This document shows positions 1-14,168 of a DNA stretch of 62,000 nucleotides, one piece after another. Source of the stretch: Phoronis australis (taxonomy: Eukaryota > Phoronida > Phoronidae); contig NMRA01000032.1 in assembly GCA_002633005.1 (NCBI GenBank), positions 1,403,999 through 1,465,998 on the forward strand, read 5' to 3'. Each line of letters begins with the position of its first letter. Position 1 is the stretch's first letter. The notes beneath the pieces were generated by a model. That model was not told the origin of the DNA and did not search any database. It saw nothing but the letters and a program-made list of their open reading frames with translations. The position numbers and the translations under genes were made by a program.

Positions 1-200
1 GATATTTCGAAACATACTTGTTTCATTCTCAAGTGAAGATAAAATGACGCAGTAATGCCACCACAGAGTATAAGCTGACGACACACACAGTGAGACACGG
101 CGGGTGTGAAATACTGCAAAGAATGACTAATGAAGGGGGTAACAGGAAAGTCACGCAAACAAGTGTAACGTGCGGCGCAACCCTGTTTGCTGCTCATTCA

Positions 201-242
201 TATATATACATATACATATACATATACATATATATATATATA
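201..242. repeat. (TA/CATA)n simple repeat
   Basis: Alternating TATA and CATATA units directly left of a family-A element. Confidence 0.85.
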
Positions 243-1305
243 TCAAGGTAGACAAGTGAAACTTTCATTTTATTTATCCATAGAGGATAAGCAGCACCAA
301 CTTAATGCTTTACCATGTTCACATTGTGCACCACAGCTACACTCATACAATATCTTGAATAATTGTGGGCCTTCACAACAGTGATAGAAGACCTTGAAAA
401 ATGAAAAAAAAACCCACAGTTTTGGCAAATACTCTTATCTGAAATTGGTGATATTTTACCACACTGTTTCAAAGCTTCCAAAGAACACCTTGAAAATATG
501 ACGCTTTTATCAGTCTCTGGTGACCCTGCTACAAAATTGGATAGTCTACTAAAGAAATTCAAAGACTTTCAGAATTCCAACACTCCAGGTACTTACAATC
601 TTTAATTGGCATAATACAATTATCATGCAAACTTCACTATTACAGTTCAGCTAGAACGATTCACAACTCGTTGGCTAGCCTATTAAACTCCAGTAATTCA
701 CTGAAACTGCCAACCTTAAAGAGACATTCTTGGCAAGGATAGAAATGTTGAAGAAGTCTATGACATCAAACAATAATTCCAAACACACATTTTCTGACTA
801 TAAAACCAATGCTGTCCCTTTAAGAATCTAGATTTTGGATATACGGTACTTGTAACTGCTGGGGTAGAAGCCCAACCTCTGCCCATAAGCCAACCCCCAC
901 TTCTGGATTATTCTCGCACATGTCCACCTTTTCCAGTATAAACCCACCCCACACTGCCCTCAGTCCAGGTCAAATTCATCCTCTTCCCTCATTTGTGTGC
1001 CATGTTGCTAGAAGGGCATGAGGAAAGCTGCCATGACAAAAAATCCCTGCAGCGAACAAATGTACAGGACTATGGGCTTACACACAAATGTCTTGTCATT
1101 TTAATTCGTCTCTGGTAGATTTTCTTGTTTGAAAAGGTGAGGAGGTAGAAATACAGCACCACCAACTTGACTTTCAAATAAACCTCAGACCAGAACCAAC
1201 TATACTTTTTTTGGTCTAAAATGGAAGCCATATTGTTGCAAAAGTTTTATACTGTGTCGGTCCAGTGACTTCGAAAAGAACTCCCCCAAAGTTATTGGAC
1301 GACTC

Positions 1306-1500
1306 TGAGTGCTTTAGTAATGAGAGTGTTGGACTGGCAACTGAAAGGTCCCTGGTTCAAATCCCACCATGTGCCACGAAAAAATTAAATTCTCAAATGG
1401 ACCACCATGAGTGTACCAGACACCTGTGCTTGTTGCAACACCTGAAAATGGCAGGAGAAGTGACTGACCACGGTAATATGCTGTTCCAAACTAAATAGGC
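1306..1500 (+). repeat. Possible tRNA-derived SINE
   Basis: GAGTGCTTTAGTAATGAGAG followed 50 nt later by a B-box-like GGTTCAAATCC (about 1354-1364) resembles a decayed tRNA head; no acceptor stem is formed. The tail boundary is a guess. Confidence 0.4.
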
Positions 1501-4420
1501 TAGAGGTTGGTAATGGTGTTACTAGACCAACAGATTTTACAAGTGATGTTATGCCAATCCAACTGAGTTGTACTTTTTCCAGCATGAGGACTGTATTCCC
1601 GACTCAGGTGAAAGGTAATTCACAGCAGTAAGAGCATTAGAGATTTCCTAAAAAAGTATAGAGTCTTATTGTGCGGGAATTTAAACTTTAAGGTCAAATA
1701 AACCATTAGTGCCCTTGAACAACAAAAGTGTAATTACCATGTTAGTGAAGATAGGGATGTTAATTGGCAGCTGTCAAAACTTGTTACTAATTACATAACT
1801 TAAAGCTAGCTCAATGTTTACCCAGGACACCCAGTACCTTAATTAGCTTTTCCCAGAATTCCACAGAGCCATCTTCTTACAGGGTAGGAGAAAGACCATT
1901 TTAATCCTTAGAACCATCAACATGATTCCTGCCGACACTGTTTTCATTTTCTAGCAATTCTTCATGAGCTTCTACTTATATTCATTTCCATTAATTTTCT
2001 AGACATGAATTACAATTTTTGACATTTTCCAAGTTTTCCAGGTTATCCGTGACACACTGGAAGCATGTCTAAGAAGTTAAGGCAATTCTTCACTTATTAT
2101 GCACAAAAATAATATTTTCACTTTAATACAAACTGCCCCACTGCAAATAATGGAAACATTGTTTTACGACATCTACACAGTACCAAAATAAAGTACTACG
2201 GTAAAAATTCTCCAATTTGAGACATGGAAACTGTGGCAGAAATTGAAATTTCTTGATTCTAGAATTTGGAACAAGGCGGGATTTTGGCGTTCACCATAAT
2301 TCTCAAATTTCGAACAATGTGTTTTCAATCTACAGAATGGATAATTTTGCCATCTTCTGGTTCTTGAATTTGGGACGACTAATATTGACTATTTTCTAGA
2401 ATTTGGGACAAGTCCTGACCTTGACCTAAGTAATTAATTTTTTACTGTCCTAAATTTGATAATTTTTACCGTACTAGACTATAAGTTTGATAAAATATCT
2501 TAAGTTTTCATTGCCAAGTTGTGTGCTAAATTTGAGGGTCTAAGCAAATGTCTTTACTTCCAAACAATTCAAAGATTGTTTAAAAGTTACAGTAGTATTT
2601 TGCCCCTGCTTAGCTGTCAATGCTGAATTTTTATCCAAAGCACCGGGATTAAAACACAATATCACACTCATCTCATCCTGAATTGTTGCCGAATGAGCCA
2701 GGATCTTAAGTCACAAGCAATGCGTAATACATGTACATTTTCAATTTCGCAATTTGAGTTGAGGTTTGGTGACAATCTCAATAAACTTCAAAACATTTTC
2801 TTGAATTGCTGTTGGTTTCCATAATCTTGTTGGTGATGGAAATAGAATCCTATCACGGCAAGGGATATTATAAAACACAAAATAAAGAACAAAAATTAAA
2901 ATGTGCACCATTTTAATTATCACATTGTGTATCCTTCAAAAGTCATAAAAAATGGTAATTTTCCACTCATTTCACACAAAATGCATTACCTGCATTTGGG
3001 CTATGCCAAATAAACTGACTTCTAGCTGACAGGGTAACCAAGCATCACCAACCACCTGTGTGGACTTAAATGACATGTCCCCCAGGTTGCAAATATGATC
3101 TGTTCCTATATAAGAATTCTTTAACCATTGACAGAACTCCCTTTTGAGGATAGACCTCTGATCAACATGAAATTTATCCAGGTCACCCCCTTCACGACAT
3201 GTTAACAACAGCGTGAGATATCTGGTGAATATACCTACAATGTTCAGACCTTATTAACACAGTTAACGAGGTGTGTATTACAAAAAATAATGACAGAACT
3301 TTGCCTTGACATTTTCTGAAGTGCAAAACTCACTGTCCGCGAATTAAGTGAAACAAGAAATTCCCACCAAGTAGCCTTGAGCATAGTAAGTGATGGACAA
3401 AATTTTATTTTTCCAATAATTTTGGGTGTGCAAAATGCGACCGTGCTAAATACGTGGAGAATTACCGTACTAGTTATTTGGGTACACCAAATAGTCTCCA
3501 CGAAAATGAAAAATGTCCTTCCGGGACTTGTTTGCTTGGATTTGAACAAGTGTTGTCTTACTTATTCAAGAAGAGAAATATTCCTAAGCTGTGAAAACAT
3601 AGAGATTAACAGAATGTTAAATGCCTTCTCGGAAAATCCCACACCTGAAGTTGCATTGTGACCTGACAGGTGCCTGGAGAATGTATGACATTACCTGAAA
3701 GACAAATCAATCATGACGGACTAACAGGTTCTCAATAAATACATTTTTAGTACATTTTTAGTACGTGTCAGGTGAAGGCAGAAGACGCCGTAGAACAGAA
3801 AAATGATTTCAGACTGAATTGCTGTTTTCTGAGCAACGTAATCCTGAAATATATACCATGTCATTGGAGTGGTGATAGAGTATTCGTGGTTGAAGTTCAG
3901 CGCAACCTTCAGGTCAGATGATGTGGAGGTAAATTAAAAAAATTAGTGGAACTTTGCAGCGTTTCGCTATAATTCGTTACGATTGTCATGCCGTCATCAA
4001 ATAAACACTTTTGGGTGGTGGTGATTTGCTCAAATGATTCAGGAAAACAGCATCATTGCATAATGTCAGGGGAAGAAGTTACGAGTTCCCTTCATCAAGT
4101 CTGCCTTATTCGCCATAAACTGAGGCAGGATCAAGCGGAAATCATTTCCTTGCCTCACAAAACTGAAGAGTGGTATGCAGAATGTTTGTTTTTCAGAAAA
4201 AGCTTTCTCGCAGTCTCACAATTACTGTCAGCATGAACTGTCATTATACTGCCCACGATTTGAGAATAAATGAAGCAAACCAGACCGTCGACAGGTTATC
4301 AAAAGACATTGACCCTCTGAATCAGACACATAAACATCAAGTACAATATCAAGAGAAAATCGGAAAGTGATGACCTCAAAGACCTGCGTAATCACCACAG
4401 TGGAGATGTGATGAGCTGTG

Positions 4421-4545
4421 ACTGAAAGCGTGAGCATTTTACAGAACAGGGATGTTTCCATAGTGACTTGACTTTCCATCTTTGACTGAAAGCGTGAGCA
4501 TTTTACAGAACAGGGATGTTTCCAAAGTGATTTGACTTTCCATTC
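4421..4545. repeat. 64-bp tandem duplication
   Basis: ACTGAAAGCGTGAGCATTTT...TTTCCATAGTGACTTGACTT (4421-4484) is repeated from 4485 with two or three changes. Confidence 0.9.
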
Positions 4546-4857
4546 AGTTTCCGGCAATCAAAATACCACTGGGAATTAGTAGGTTTTATTTCCAGGTCAT
4601 GTTGTGAGTTCAACAAGAGAGGAGTGTTTCAAACCGCATACAACCTTCCATTCAGTTTCACGCTTTCGGTCAAATCATCAACATACTACTAGGCAATTAA
4701 TAGTTTATTCCTAATCAAGCTATCTTAACAGTAAACATGATTAACAAGCTTCTGTGGGAATTCTCAATGACATACATGTGGTTAAGTAATTAGGGACACA
4801 AACAGGTTAATTACAATTAATTACCAATAACTACTTAAATGTACCAAAGTATGTACA

Positions 4858-4890
4858 GCATGTAATTACATGTAATTACATGTAATTACA
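4858..4890. repeat. Decamer tandem repeat
   Basis: Three copies of ATGTAATTAC in a row followed by a degenerate fourth (ACGTAGTATT). Confidence 0.85.
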
Positions 4891-5446
4891 CGTAGTATTT
4901 AATCGTGTTCTGGCTCGTTATTGCCAAACGGTCAGAAGACTTTTTAAAAAAGCAAATTTTCCAAAGAAAGTTCATGACACTTATTTCAAAATTCCCTGCA
5001 GCTTGAATCGAATACAACACAACAACAACAAAAAACAAACAACACTAAAGCAACAACAACAGCAACTTCTAAGATAGGTGACAATATAAAAGACAAAATT
5101 GATCGAGCATGCCAAAGTTCACTTTCAAATTTCTTAACTGGAACATTATAAAGTCAGACCAAATATCGTTTTCCCATCATGACTGCGAATTCCGTTAATT
5201 ACTAGAAATAATTACTAGGGCAGCAAAATTCTAATTACAGAATGACTTAGACACATTATTAACTGTCCTGTTAATTCCCCCTCATTCTCTGTCATCAGGG
5301 GAGACTACTCTGACCATGAATCTGGCTTATTTCCGGGTTAATTTGTCTGAATACTTGGCTTGTACTGTAACTCTGGTTGGTTGTTGACATGGCATACTTA
5401 CACCAGAACACAAGAATATTCTAGATACCTCTGTACTTCTGAGTGT

Positions 5447-5448
<2 letters not shown>

Positions 5449-5534
<86 letters not shown>

Positions 5535-5545
5535 GTGCGTGTTTG
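5449..5545. repeat. (TG)n microsatellite
   Basis: About 45 TG units with a few CG and TT interruptions at the right end. Produces spurious Cys-Val and Thr-His reading frames on the two strands. Confidence 0.97.
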
Positions 5546-8043
5546 TGTGCGGTACTGTGGAGTTGAGACAACATTAATTCTGACGAATATGACGAAAACA
5601 TTACACTATTAGTTCAAAAAAGATTTGGTTTTTACACATTTTTACATCTAAAATATATGTGACTTGAGACTGAAGGGGAATTGCTGAAAGCATACCTTCC
5701 AGAACAGAATGTTATTTGAAAGCCCTTAACTAAATGCACATCAAATCTTGATAAATCTTAGGGATGTGACACAGTCAACCAATGAAAGACAACTCAACAT
5801 TTTTAGCACAGAAAATAGGCCATTTTTTGCACATATCACTGGTAATTCTAAGCCACGGTATTATAAATATACACAAAAGATTGAAACAGTGTTCCAATGT
5901 TAACAAACTAAGGACAATATTATTTTTTGAATTGCAAACTAGTCTCAATTTAACAATAAATGATGCAATACAACTAAGGCTTTTGAGTTTTTTACTGCAC
6001 CTCGGGTGAGGCCAGGTAAAAGGTGTTATTCATTAGAGCACAGGTGAGGATATGCAATGATTCCCTGTTATTATGCAACACAACTTAAGATGTCAATTAG
6101 CCAGCCCAAATACTTATGACCAGCTTGAAAACAAATCACAACAAACTGGTCTGTTGATGCGCCCGTAATGCTCATGTCTGCTAGACTCTGCTGGAGATGA
6201 ACACAAGGGAAATCCTGTACTATTTGCATTAAGTTGATGACGAGCACCGCATTTTCAATTCCTCACGTGGAACAATGATAATCCCACAGGCGATGCAAAG
6301 ACAAACAGCCCGAGTCAAGAATGATTAGCAACTACACGACACTGTCTATTAATCCTACAAGTTGATTGCTTTTTCTGCTTACTAAGATACTACATTGATC
6401 AGTACTTAGTTTAGATTCCCCTTGAGTTTAGGCCTGCAATTGAGGCAGAAAAAAAATTATGCACCAGCAACTCTCAAAAAGCAGAAGGACTACAACTAAT
6501 GTAAACCCCCACAATTGAAACACGAGAGATCCAGTCTTCTATACTACAACCCCGATTGCTGGAATGTTTTGAAGTTATAGTAGGGTCACTGAATTAAGTG
6601 TCACACAAACTCCAGCAATCAAAATTAGTTTGCATAATACGTCTTTAACAAAAACTACAGTTTTACACAAAAAAGTGAGTAGTTGCGCACAAGTAATTAA
6701 GATTTATTCAAAACTTTTCCTTCAACAGACTGTTTTAATACGTTCACATCCATAGGAACAACCAAGTTCCAAAAACACATAATACGGTAAAATTTCCTTG
6801 ATTCATGATACAATACGGCTGACAAATGAAATTTTATTTTCTCACTTTTTTCATAAAACTTAAGCAGCACAAAATGAATGCCAAAATATTTTCAAAGGCG
6901 TATACCACAGCTACCACCAGACAATATCTCTTACAAATTGTGAGCATTCACAGTGAAAAAATACCAATTTTGGCAATTATTTTTGTCCGAAATCTGTGAG
7001 ATTTTACCGCACTGAAATTCAAGGTTCATAGGTGGCAGAAGATCAAGATCTACATGGTGGATGATCATAGGTGATAAAAAGAGTATTATTATAAGGGGAC
7101 CCCTCTACAAAGAATTGCCAAAAAAGAATGCGTTGTAAACCAATGGGGAGGCATTATGTTCCCTAGAGGAACTGAAGTACTTGATAGTAGAGAATATTCA
7201 GTTACCACAACCAAAATGCTGCAGTTTCACTATTTGAAAAGTATTATAATCTGTGATAGAACGCAGCTTTCATGTCTCAAAGTTGTAAGTCTAATTGTGT
7301 GCGTCACCATCTACAGGCATTGTTACATTCTGTCCCAATCATGGACAACCACAAACAACTAGAGCTCCTTTTGAGCAAGAATCACACTAAATCATTACGC
7401 AGCAAGATATAATTTGATGCTTTCACTGCATGCCTGTTGTGAACATTGACAGTTAGTAGGGCAGTATTGACTGTGTGTGAGCATCAGTTCAGCATATTTG
7501 AACCATGATGTGCGAAGGCTTGACTGTGATATCTGCAGTCTGATTGACAACTTACCTACAATTGCAGTTACCTCTCATTAAATGGATAATCCAGACATTG
7601 GCGGGATCAATCTATCCCTAAACAGTCTGAGCTGTCTTTTGTCCAGTATTACAACAGACAATGTAAATGGGCATTTATTTTGCATCATGTTAGTTTGCAC
7701 TGCGACAAAGTTATCATCCAAACACAGCATTACTTTTACGCACATGGGTCACATGGAAATTTCAGGTAAGTACCTGCAGTAGAGTTATTGGATACGGATA
7801 ACTCTTGGAGAAAAAGGTATATAACATTTATTAAGGTCAAAAAACATTTCAAAGAGAGCATCAGCATTTAAGGAAAAAAGCAAAACCCTACAAAGGGGTG
7901 CCACTTGTCGACGATAACAGTGACACCATAGACGACGTCCACGACATTAATTCGAAATTTCATTTTGCCATGTAATATATAAGTTTACTATAAATAAATG
8001 TAAGCACTTAATTTTGCTTATTTATGTGCAAACTCTGTCCTAC

Positions 8044-11000
8044 CTGCCTGGCGACCAGGTCGTCCCTACAGTCACTCAGATTGATACGGTGGTGCCGTTT
8101 GGGGTTACCTTCGACCCAACCTGTGTTGAAAATGACATGATTAATGCCGAGACAGTAAGTAAGAGTTTTCAGAACTAAGAGAAAAATTTTTGGCCCGTGT
8201 CCCAACAGAGGAAATTTCTGACAGTAAGCCATAGGGTGAGCATTCGGAATGTGGAGTATTTTCACCTTAAACTCCAAGCATAAGTATGCGCCTCAAACAC
8301 AAAATGTGGCAGCAGCACTGACAGGACCAATTGTATGCTTAACATAATTTATGGTAACAAACCCTAAAAAGTATTGAACTAAATATTTACCCTTTCTCAT
8401 ATAGCCTTGTTTGCACCTGATACTTGCTAAGACTGTTAATTAGGGAAACCCTACAAACCATGTTGCATTGTGGGTAAATACCTTAGAATGAACGTGGCGG
8501 GGTGCCATTTCAGGACGATCCTATTAGGGTTATATAAGAATTGGGCTTAATATTAAACAAACTTGAAAACACATTGTTTAGTTTATTTTCTTTAGTACAG
8601 TTTACTTGCCGACTTGATCTTGTATATACGTCCTCATCTCCTTCACACCAGGAATGTCATCCATGTGGTGCCAGCCATCTCTAGTGATCTCATGCAGACG
8701 TTTGCACACGTGTGGGTTTGGGAACAAGATTTCTTCTGAATGTGGTGCCACCGGCACAACGATGGGTCCTAAAATAGAAGGGAAAACCCGCTACGCACCA
8801 TGGCAACAGTCTATAGTATTTACCATGGCTACAAAAAATGGACTGAAACTTGGAATGTGGCACTCTTTGATTGTCAACATTTAGCAAAATACAGGTGACA
8901 TATTGGAAACTTTCGATAAAAATTGCAAAGTTTTGATGTTACGCGTTTCACAAAGCCCAGCCATAGTAATTTTGTAGCTCACTGGACAGTTGGAGTATAG
9001 TGGTGAACTGTTGACAGTCTAGTGATAGGTCGATTAGAGTAATGTGAACAAAAATCATCAGAATCAAATGCGTCAAAAATGATAAAAGTAATAAAATTAG
9101 TAGTTGAATTTTCTAACAGTTCTTGCCCATCTCTTGAACAGTATTGCACAACAAGCAAAAAAACGTGGGAATTGTGGATGGCAGTACACTATATTTGAAG
9201 CTATTATTTGTGACCTCACTTCTTACCACTAGAGACCTCTGTGAGATCAGGAAATCACTAATACAAAATTAAGTCAAATACTAAACCTGTAAAGTGCATG
9301 GGCTAGTAAGCCAACGCAATAAAATTGCACACCACTGAGATATTTTGAATATAAGACAATTAAAAGCAACTATTTGCTAACATTAGGTAAATAAAAATCA
9401 CACTAAGTTCTAGTTTCCACATCTACAGACGAGAGAGGATAATCTAAATGAAGGTCATACTCTTATTTAAATTCAAGGTCAATCGTATAAATTTCCCAAA
9501 AGATTGTGATAAATCTGAAGTTTCCATTGTATTTCTTTCAAGCGCACTAATATTTCACAATCTGTCAATCATTAGTTTGTGGAAATTTGATCTTTCCAAA
9601 CGTGTTGTAATGTTCATCTATCTCAGCTACAAAAAGAACAGGGGTCTGCCTCATGAAAGTGGCTGCCTCCCACTTCAAAATTGCTAAAAAGTTTTATTAG
9701 TTAATGAATCATGCTCTAGAAAAAATATAGAAATTACTGCAGTAACTAGCAGCTATGCGTACATTCTCAGAGAGTTTTAGCAGCTATGCGTACATTCTCA
9801 GAGTGTTAATTAGTTTTTTGAAATAGTTGCGTAGAGCGTAAGACCAAATTTTTTACTTAACTCTTAACTCAATTTTTATGAAACTGACACCAGTGGCCGG
9901 TTGAAATAGTCCCAGTGAGATAGGAACACACCTAAGTTTCCTAAACAGTCCCAGATAAGGACTCACCTAAGTTCCCTAAATCTTTTGTGCATTGGTGTCA
10001 TTATTTTCACACAGATGTAAATTTTTCTACCACATTATCTTTATTACGAATTCATCTGTGAATAATGACAATTTTTTAAATTAATAGTTTAGTAACTAGG
10101 GACTTAGTGATTAAGTTAGGGGCGTTGCATGAAAAGATCCCTACTTATTTTCAATAATATTGAAAATTCAACGTAGATTTCACTCTTGATTTGCATCAAA
10201 GCAAAAATTGACTTATTAAATGAAACTAAAACACCACAAGAAAGGACAATTAGTGTTTTTACAAGTACACAAAAATGCAGTAGATTAAGGGAAGTTAGTT
10301 GAATCTCTATTTGGGAGTGTTTTGCGCAACTGGGCAAAGATGAAACTGCAAGTTACCTTTTTCATCAAAATACTGTTCGCCAAACAAACCCACCACCACA
10401 CAAATGGCAGACTTTATTGTGCGTGTAATATTTGTAGATCTCAGACTGAAACCAGAAAAACACAGTTAGTCACAATGAGTGTTAAGAGGTCCATACCAAA
10501 CTGCACGGTCTGTGTTGAATGATCTTTTTGCAGAAGTAGAAACATTTACTGGTTGATTGACTTAATTTGCAAAACGTAATAAGTTTTTGGTATCAACATT
10601 ATGGCAGTACAACTTGGCTTTAGAACGATGAATGTCAATGATATTGTTGTAAAATAGTGGCTGTTTATCCCTCAAGATATTTGATGACTAAGTGCAAGAC
10701 AGATAGTGCACGACAAAGTTCAACAATTTCCAACAAAATGATTGTGCTAAAATAAAACATTTTTCATTTTCCAAAGGCTTTTAATTACTTCTAAATATGT
10801 TACGTATTAATTTGGAAGATACAGTACATGCCAAAACTGACCAGACAAAATGACTAAAAATTCTGTCATGACAACCGAGCGCAAGTGGAATTCACCATCA
10901 GACTGACCAGAGTGATCTGTCAGGACCGGAAAACGGAATTATGCAAGTCTGACTACTTTTGACTTTGTAATGCACAATAGCGTTTAAAAATGAAATTTGT

Positions 11001-14000
11001 ACAACTTATCTTTCAAGAAAAACGGGAAACATAAAATTTCTCTAATTTGTCTGCCATATAGCGTCCTATAGTTGGTGAGATATTACGGTTAACATCTTGG
11101 ATGGTTGAAGCATGATTTTGTAGCATAATGACAGTGATTTAGATTTTGATAATGAGTTTGCAAGCATTTCTACACAATCTATCCTTCAGCTGGTGAACAG
11201 CACATTAGAGTTCAACACGAAATTACACGGCTATAAACACCTAGATTCTGGCACAAAAAATAATTTTTTGATTCAGGCTGCTATGTTATGAAATTGGTAT
11301 CAAGAGGTGATCTCTCGGATAGGAAAGAACAGGTAGTTTGTTATCACTTGATATCAGTTGCGGGTAATTTTATGTGTCGAGCATTGTCTTACGCAATAAC
11401 GAACAACCAATTCTTTTCAATTGCAGAAATCACCTTTGACTAATGAAAATTGAAGATCAGTTTCACAACAGTAAGAGGTCAAAGACATCAGTTAGTTTTT
11501 GTTATGGAAGGGGTTCATAGTCGCTTTAAATGAAAAGTATGTTTAGTCAATGTAAAGCAGGTTAATAGGGAATGTTGAGAAATTGAAAACTTATGTAGTG
11601 ACACTGGATAACAGTCAGCCATAGACCATCAGAGCCAGTGCTGAAGCTAATTGTATGGCAACACCTCACAAATCTATGACACGAAATAGTCAACAATTGT
11701 TAGGAATGCCCTTAAAATGTTGCATGATTGTAGTTACGGCGAAGAACTTAAATATGATTTATTTGGTGAAAATCATCTTTAATGAATAAATCAAAAATAA
11801 ATTTCACATGACTGCCATATTGTGTCCTAAATTGGTGAGTGTGTACCACACGTTTGTGACTGTAAAGTACCAAGAAAGTGTTTTCAAAGCAATTGGTTGT
11901 GAAATTAATCAATACACTACCATACCAGTGGATAGTAATCAGTCATAAATCATCTAAGCCAGTAAGGAAACAATATGCAGCATCCATTCAACTTACTACA
12001 CTTCATGGTTGAAATAGTCTGGACCAATCAGAGGCACGTCCTCCATATACGCCTTTCTTAGAGCGCGACCCAATTGGTAACATTGGTCTTGACCCAGTTT
12101 GGTGAGTTGACCAGCAACACAACCTCCCTACAACATAGCAAAGGTGTTTTGAATGACTGGGATATCAGTAGAGAAGTAACGCAATTGCTTCATTAATGTT
12201 GCCCCACATTTGTGAAATAAGATGACGATGCATGCTGGTGTAAAGAGGAAAAACCCTTTTGCATTTCCACTATGCTCACTCATCAATAAATGACAGGAAA
12301 CATCCTTCATGCAGGATTAGTGTACACCAGGCAAGATATTCAGGAAACTGCAAACAATATGTGAAATAAAAATTTGACAAATGAAGCAAACCAAAGTGTA
12401 TAAAGTATCCAAAACTAGAACTAATTTTAAATCAACCCAGAACAAAATTGTGCTGTTCATTAATGCAGCAGAGAAGAATGCTGCAAAGCTTACTTTCAAC
12501 TTGGTTTTGTAATAGTTCTTGTCGAGCGGGGAGTAAGGTTTGAGTCCTCCTTTAAGATCAGTGACTACAAACTGGGCGTTCGCGTATGGTAGATCTGGCA
12601 TTAAAAACTTCTCCTCATAAACAGCCTGCAATAACAAGACAACGGAATGACTACAGTTGAAAAAAATGACAATTATGGCAATTATTTCTCCATGAAATAA
12701 GTGGAGTATAATTATACTTGGGAACAGCGCACTGTGACAAAATGTAATCACAGATCAGAGTTTCAATGTATGCCATCTGTTGCATCATCTCTGTTGTATG
12801 TTTGGAAAATTATCCTTTATAGAGACAACAGAGTAAGATTTAGATGCTTCAGTTTGCTCTGAAAATCTGTGGACTGCGCAGTGAATCATCTGGCTGGAAC
12901 TCAACTTTATCAATCTTTGAGGTGAACAAACGTTTTTACAAGCTTCAATACAATTTGCTTCCCTGTGTGCAGCATGTTAATGATAATCTCATACAAATTT
13001 AAAATAAAAAAGCAATATATATGAACAAATACTGAAAGTGGACATGAACCCGCATTTTCTTCAGGAAACTTTGGACTCAGACCACTCGCAAATATTAACC
13101 GATCTCAACTTGTTCCACGCCAGGAAGACAAGTGGCTTGTGGGTAGAAAAATGACAGTTCGTTATTATTTGATAACATGCTCGGTGCACAAAATGACCCG
13201 CCGCAACAAGTCGACTTGTGGAGCATGGTCTCATCCAATGATGCACTGTCATTTCTTTCCAAGTCAAAATCAGTTCTAATTCGAGACAGATTTCACAATA
13301 GTAAAAATCAAAAATTAGTTGTTGCGACAGAAAGCAGGTTAAAACTCGCTTTGAAGTAAAAGTAAATTCTAAGCATGTGAACTACCTTCGTCTCATGACA
13401 CTGACTTACCTGTTCAAGAAGAGGTATAATTTTTATGGGAGTTCTGGCTCCATGTCTAAAGAAGACTTGAACACATCGCAGGCGAAGGTTTTCAAGGGAA
13501 GGTGCTTCCTCCAGATAGCGGGCATTTGGACTAGCTGAAAATTTACAAAAAAAACAATGTTAAGTTTACTGAAAAATCATGTACAAGGCAATGCTCCAAA
13601 GGGTACCCCCCACCGTTGACAAAGAAAACAAGAATGCATCACTGAACATTATGCTTTTTTTCTGGATGAAAGAAATAGCTGCATACAATCACAAAATAAT
13701 TTGCCTGTAAACCTGTTTTATGATGATATTTTAAATCTTCATTGGGTGCACACAATTTCGAAATTGGGTAGAGTATTGCCTGGGTAACTTTGAGCCACTT
13801 GAACAAGAAAAATTAATTCCAGACATTTCTACTGAAATTCAAATTATGTTCGAATTACCAGTTGAAGAATATTTTCAGTGCTAGCCACATACTTTGTATT
13901 TGCTTCATCAACCTCAGTAGAAAATCAATAACCAAATTAAAACTCTATTGCTTCAGTTATTAATAGATTTTGCACACTTAAATTATACCATTGCACCGAT

Positions 14001-14168
14001 GGTAGTAGTTACATACACTCAAACCTACTGTTTCCTCGGCGACACTTACATTCTGGTGTGTCATCAGCATGAACAGTTTTGTTGGCAACAGCAAAAGCAC
14101 TACAAACACCAACGGATGAAATACCAACAATCTTCAAGATGTTCCTGGCCATTTGAAGATCAGAGTAA
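8044..14168 (-). CDS. ACP6: ACP6-like lysophosphatidic acid phosphatase, 5' part (3' end outside window)
   Basis: Histidine acid phosphatase of the ACP6 type, which in vertebrates removes phosphate from lysophosphatidic acid in mitochondria. Coding exons in transcript order: 14152-14050, 13534-13410, 12625-12494, 12127-11997, 10445-10357, 8768-8610, 8120-8044, giving 272 codons with matching phases. The ATG at 14152 sits 16 nt inside an exon that opens after an AG at 14169, so a 5'UTR intron is likely. Residues 5-23 are hydrophobic (signal/mitochondrial anchor). The catalytic RHGARTP motif lies at 61-67 (nucleophile His62). GGLKPYSPLD (in the 12625-12494 exon), GQLTKLG and RSTN (about 166-169) are ACP6 landmarks. 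The second catalytic motif (HD) is missing because the C-terminal ~150 residues lie beyond the left edge or were not recognised. The 8610 junction needs a GC donor (see findings). Identity is firm; the exact 5'UTR is unknown. Confidence 0.92.
9750..9805. repeat. 31-bp tandem duplication
   Basis: CAGCTATGCGTACATTCTCA occurs at 9750 and again at 9781, inside a family-B-like copy. Confidence 0.9.

Larger units (their letters stand above)
1..8043. other. No recognised exon; repeats only
   Basis: I found no exon of ACP6 or any other gene here on either strand. Open frames are short and lack family motifs. Content: (TA/CA) simple repeat at 201-242, family-A element copies (about 246-467, 2100-2220 reversed, 6820-7015), a tRNA-like SINE head near 1306-1378, short tandem duplications at 4421-4545 and 4858-4890, and a long (TG)n at 5449-5545. 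It is probably intron or 3' flank of ACP6. Confidence 0.5.

Noticed and set aside
302-562. 86-codon minus-strand open frame near the left edge
   Set aside because: Largely overlaps a family-A repeat copy; no motif.
2972-3208. Minus-strand open frame of 78 codons ending at a good GT donor (2986)
   Set aside because: No acid phosphatase or other family motif, and it lacks the expected HD motif of the missing ACP6 exons.
5360-5601. Cys-Val / Thr-His repeat open frames on both strands
   Set aside because: Translations of the (TG)n microsatellite.
8044-8768. Frameshift or pseudogene in ACP6
   Set aside because: Joining at the obvious GT donor gives an early stop, but a consensus GC donor four bases upstream restores the frame and the family alignment. 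All other exons are intact.
9230-9260. Good minus-strand donor suggesting an ACP6 exon
   Set aside because: The preceding frame has stops, and the expected RSTN exon was found at 10357-10445 with correct phases.
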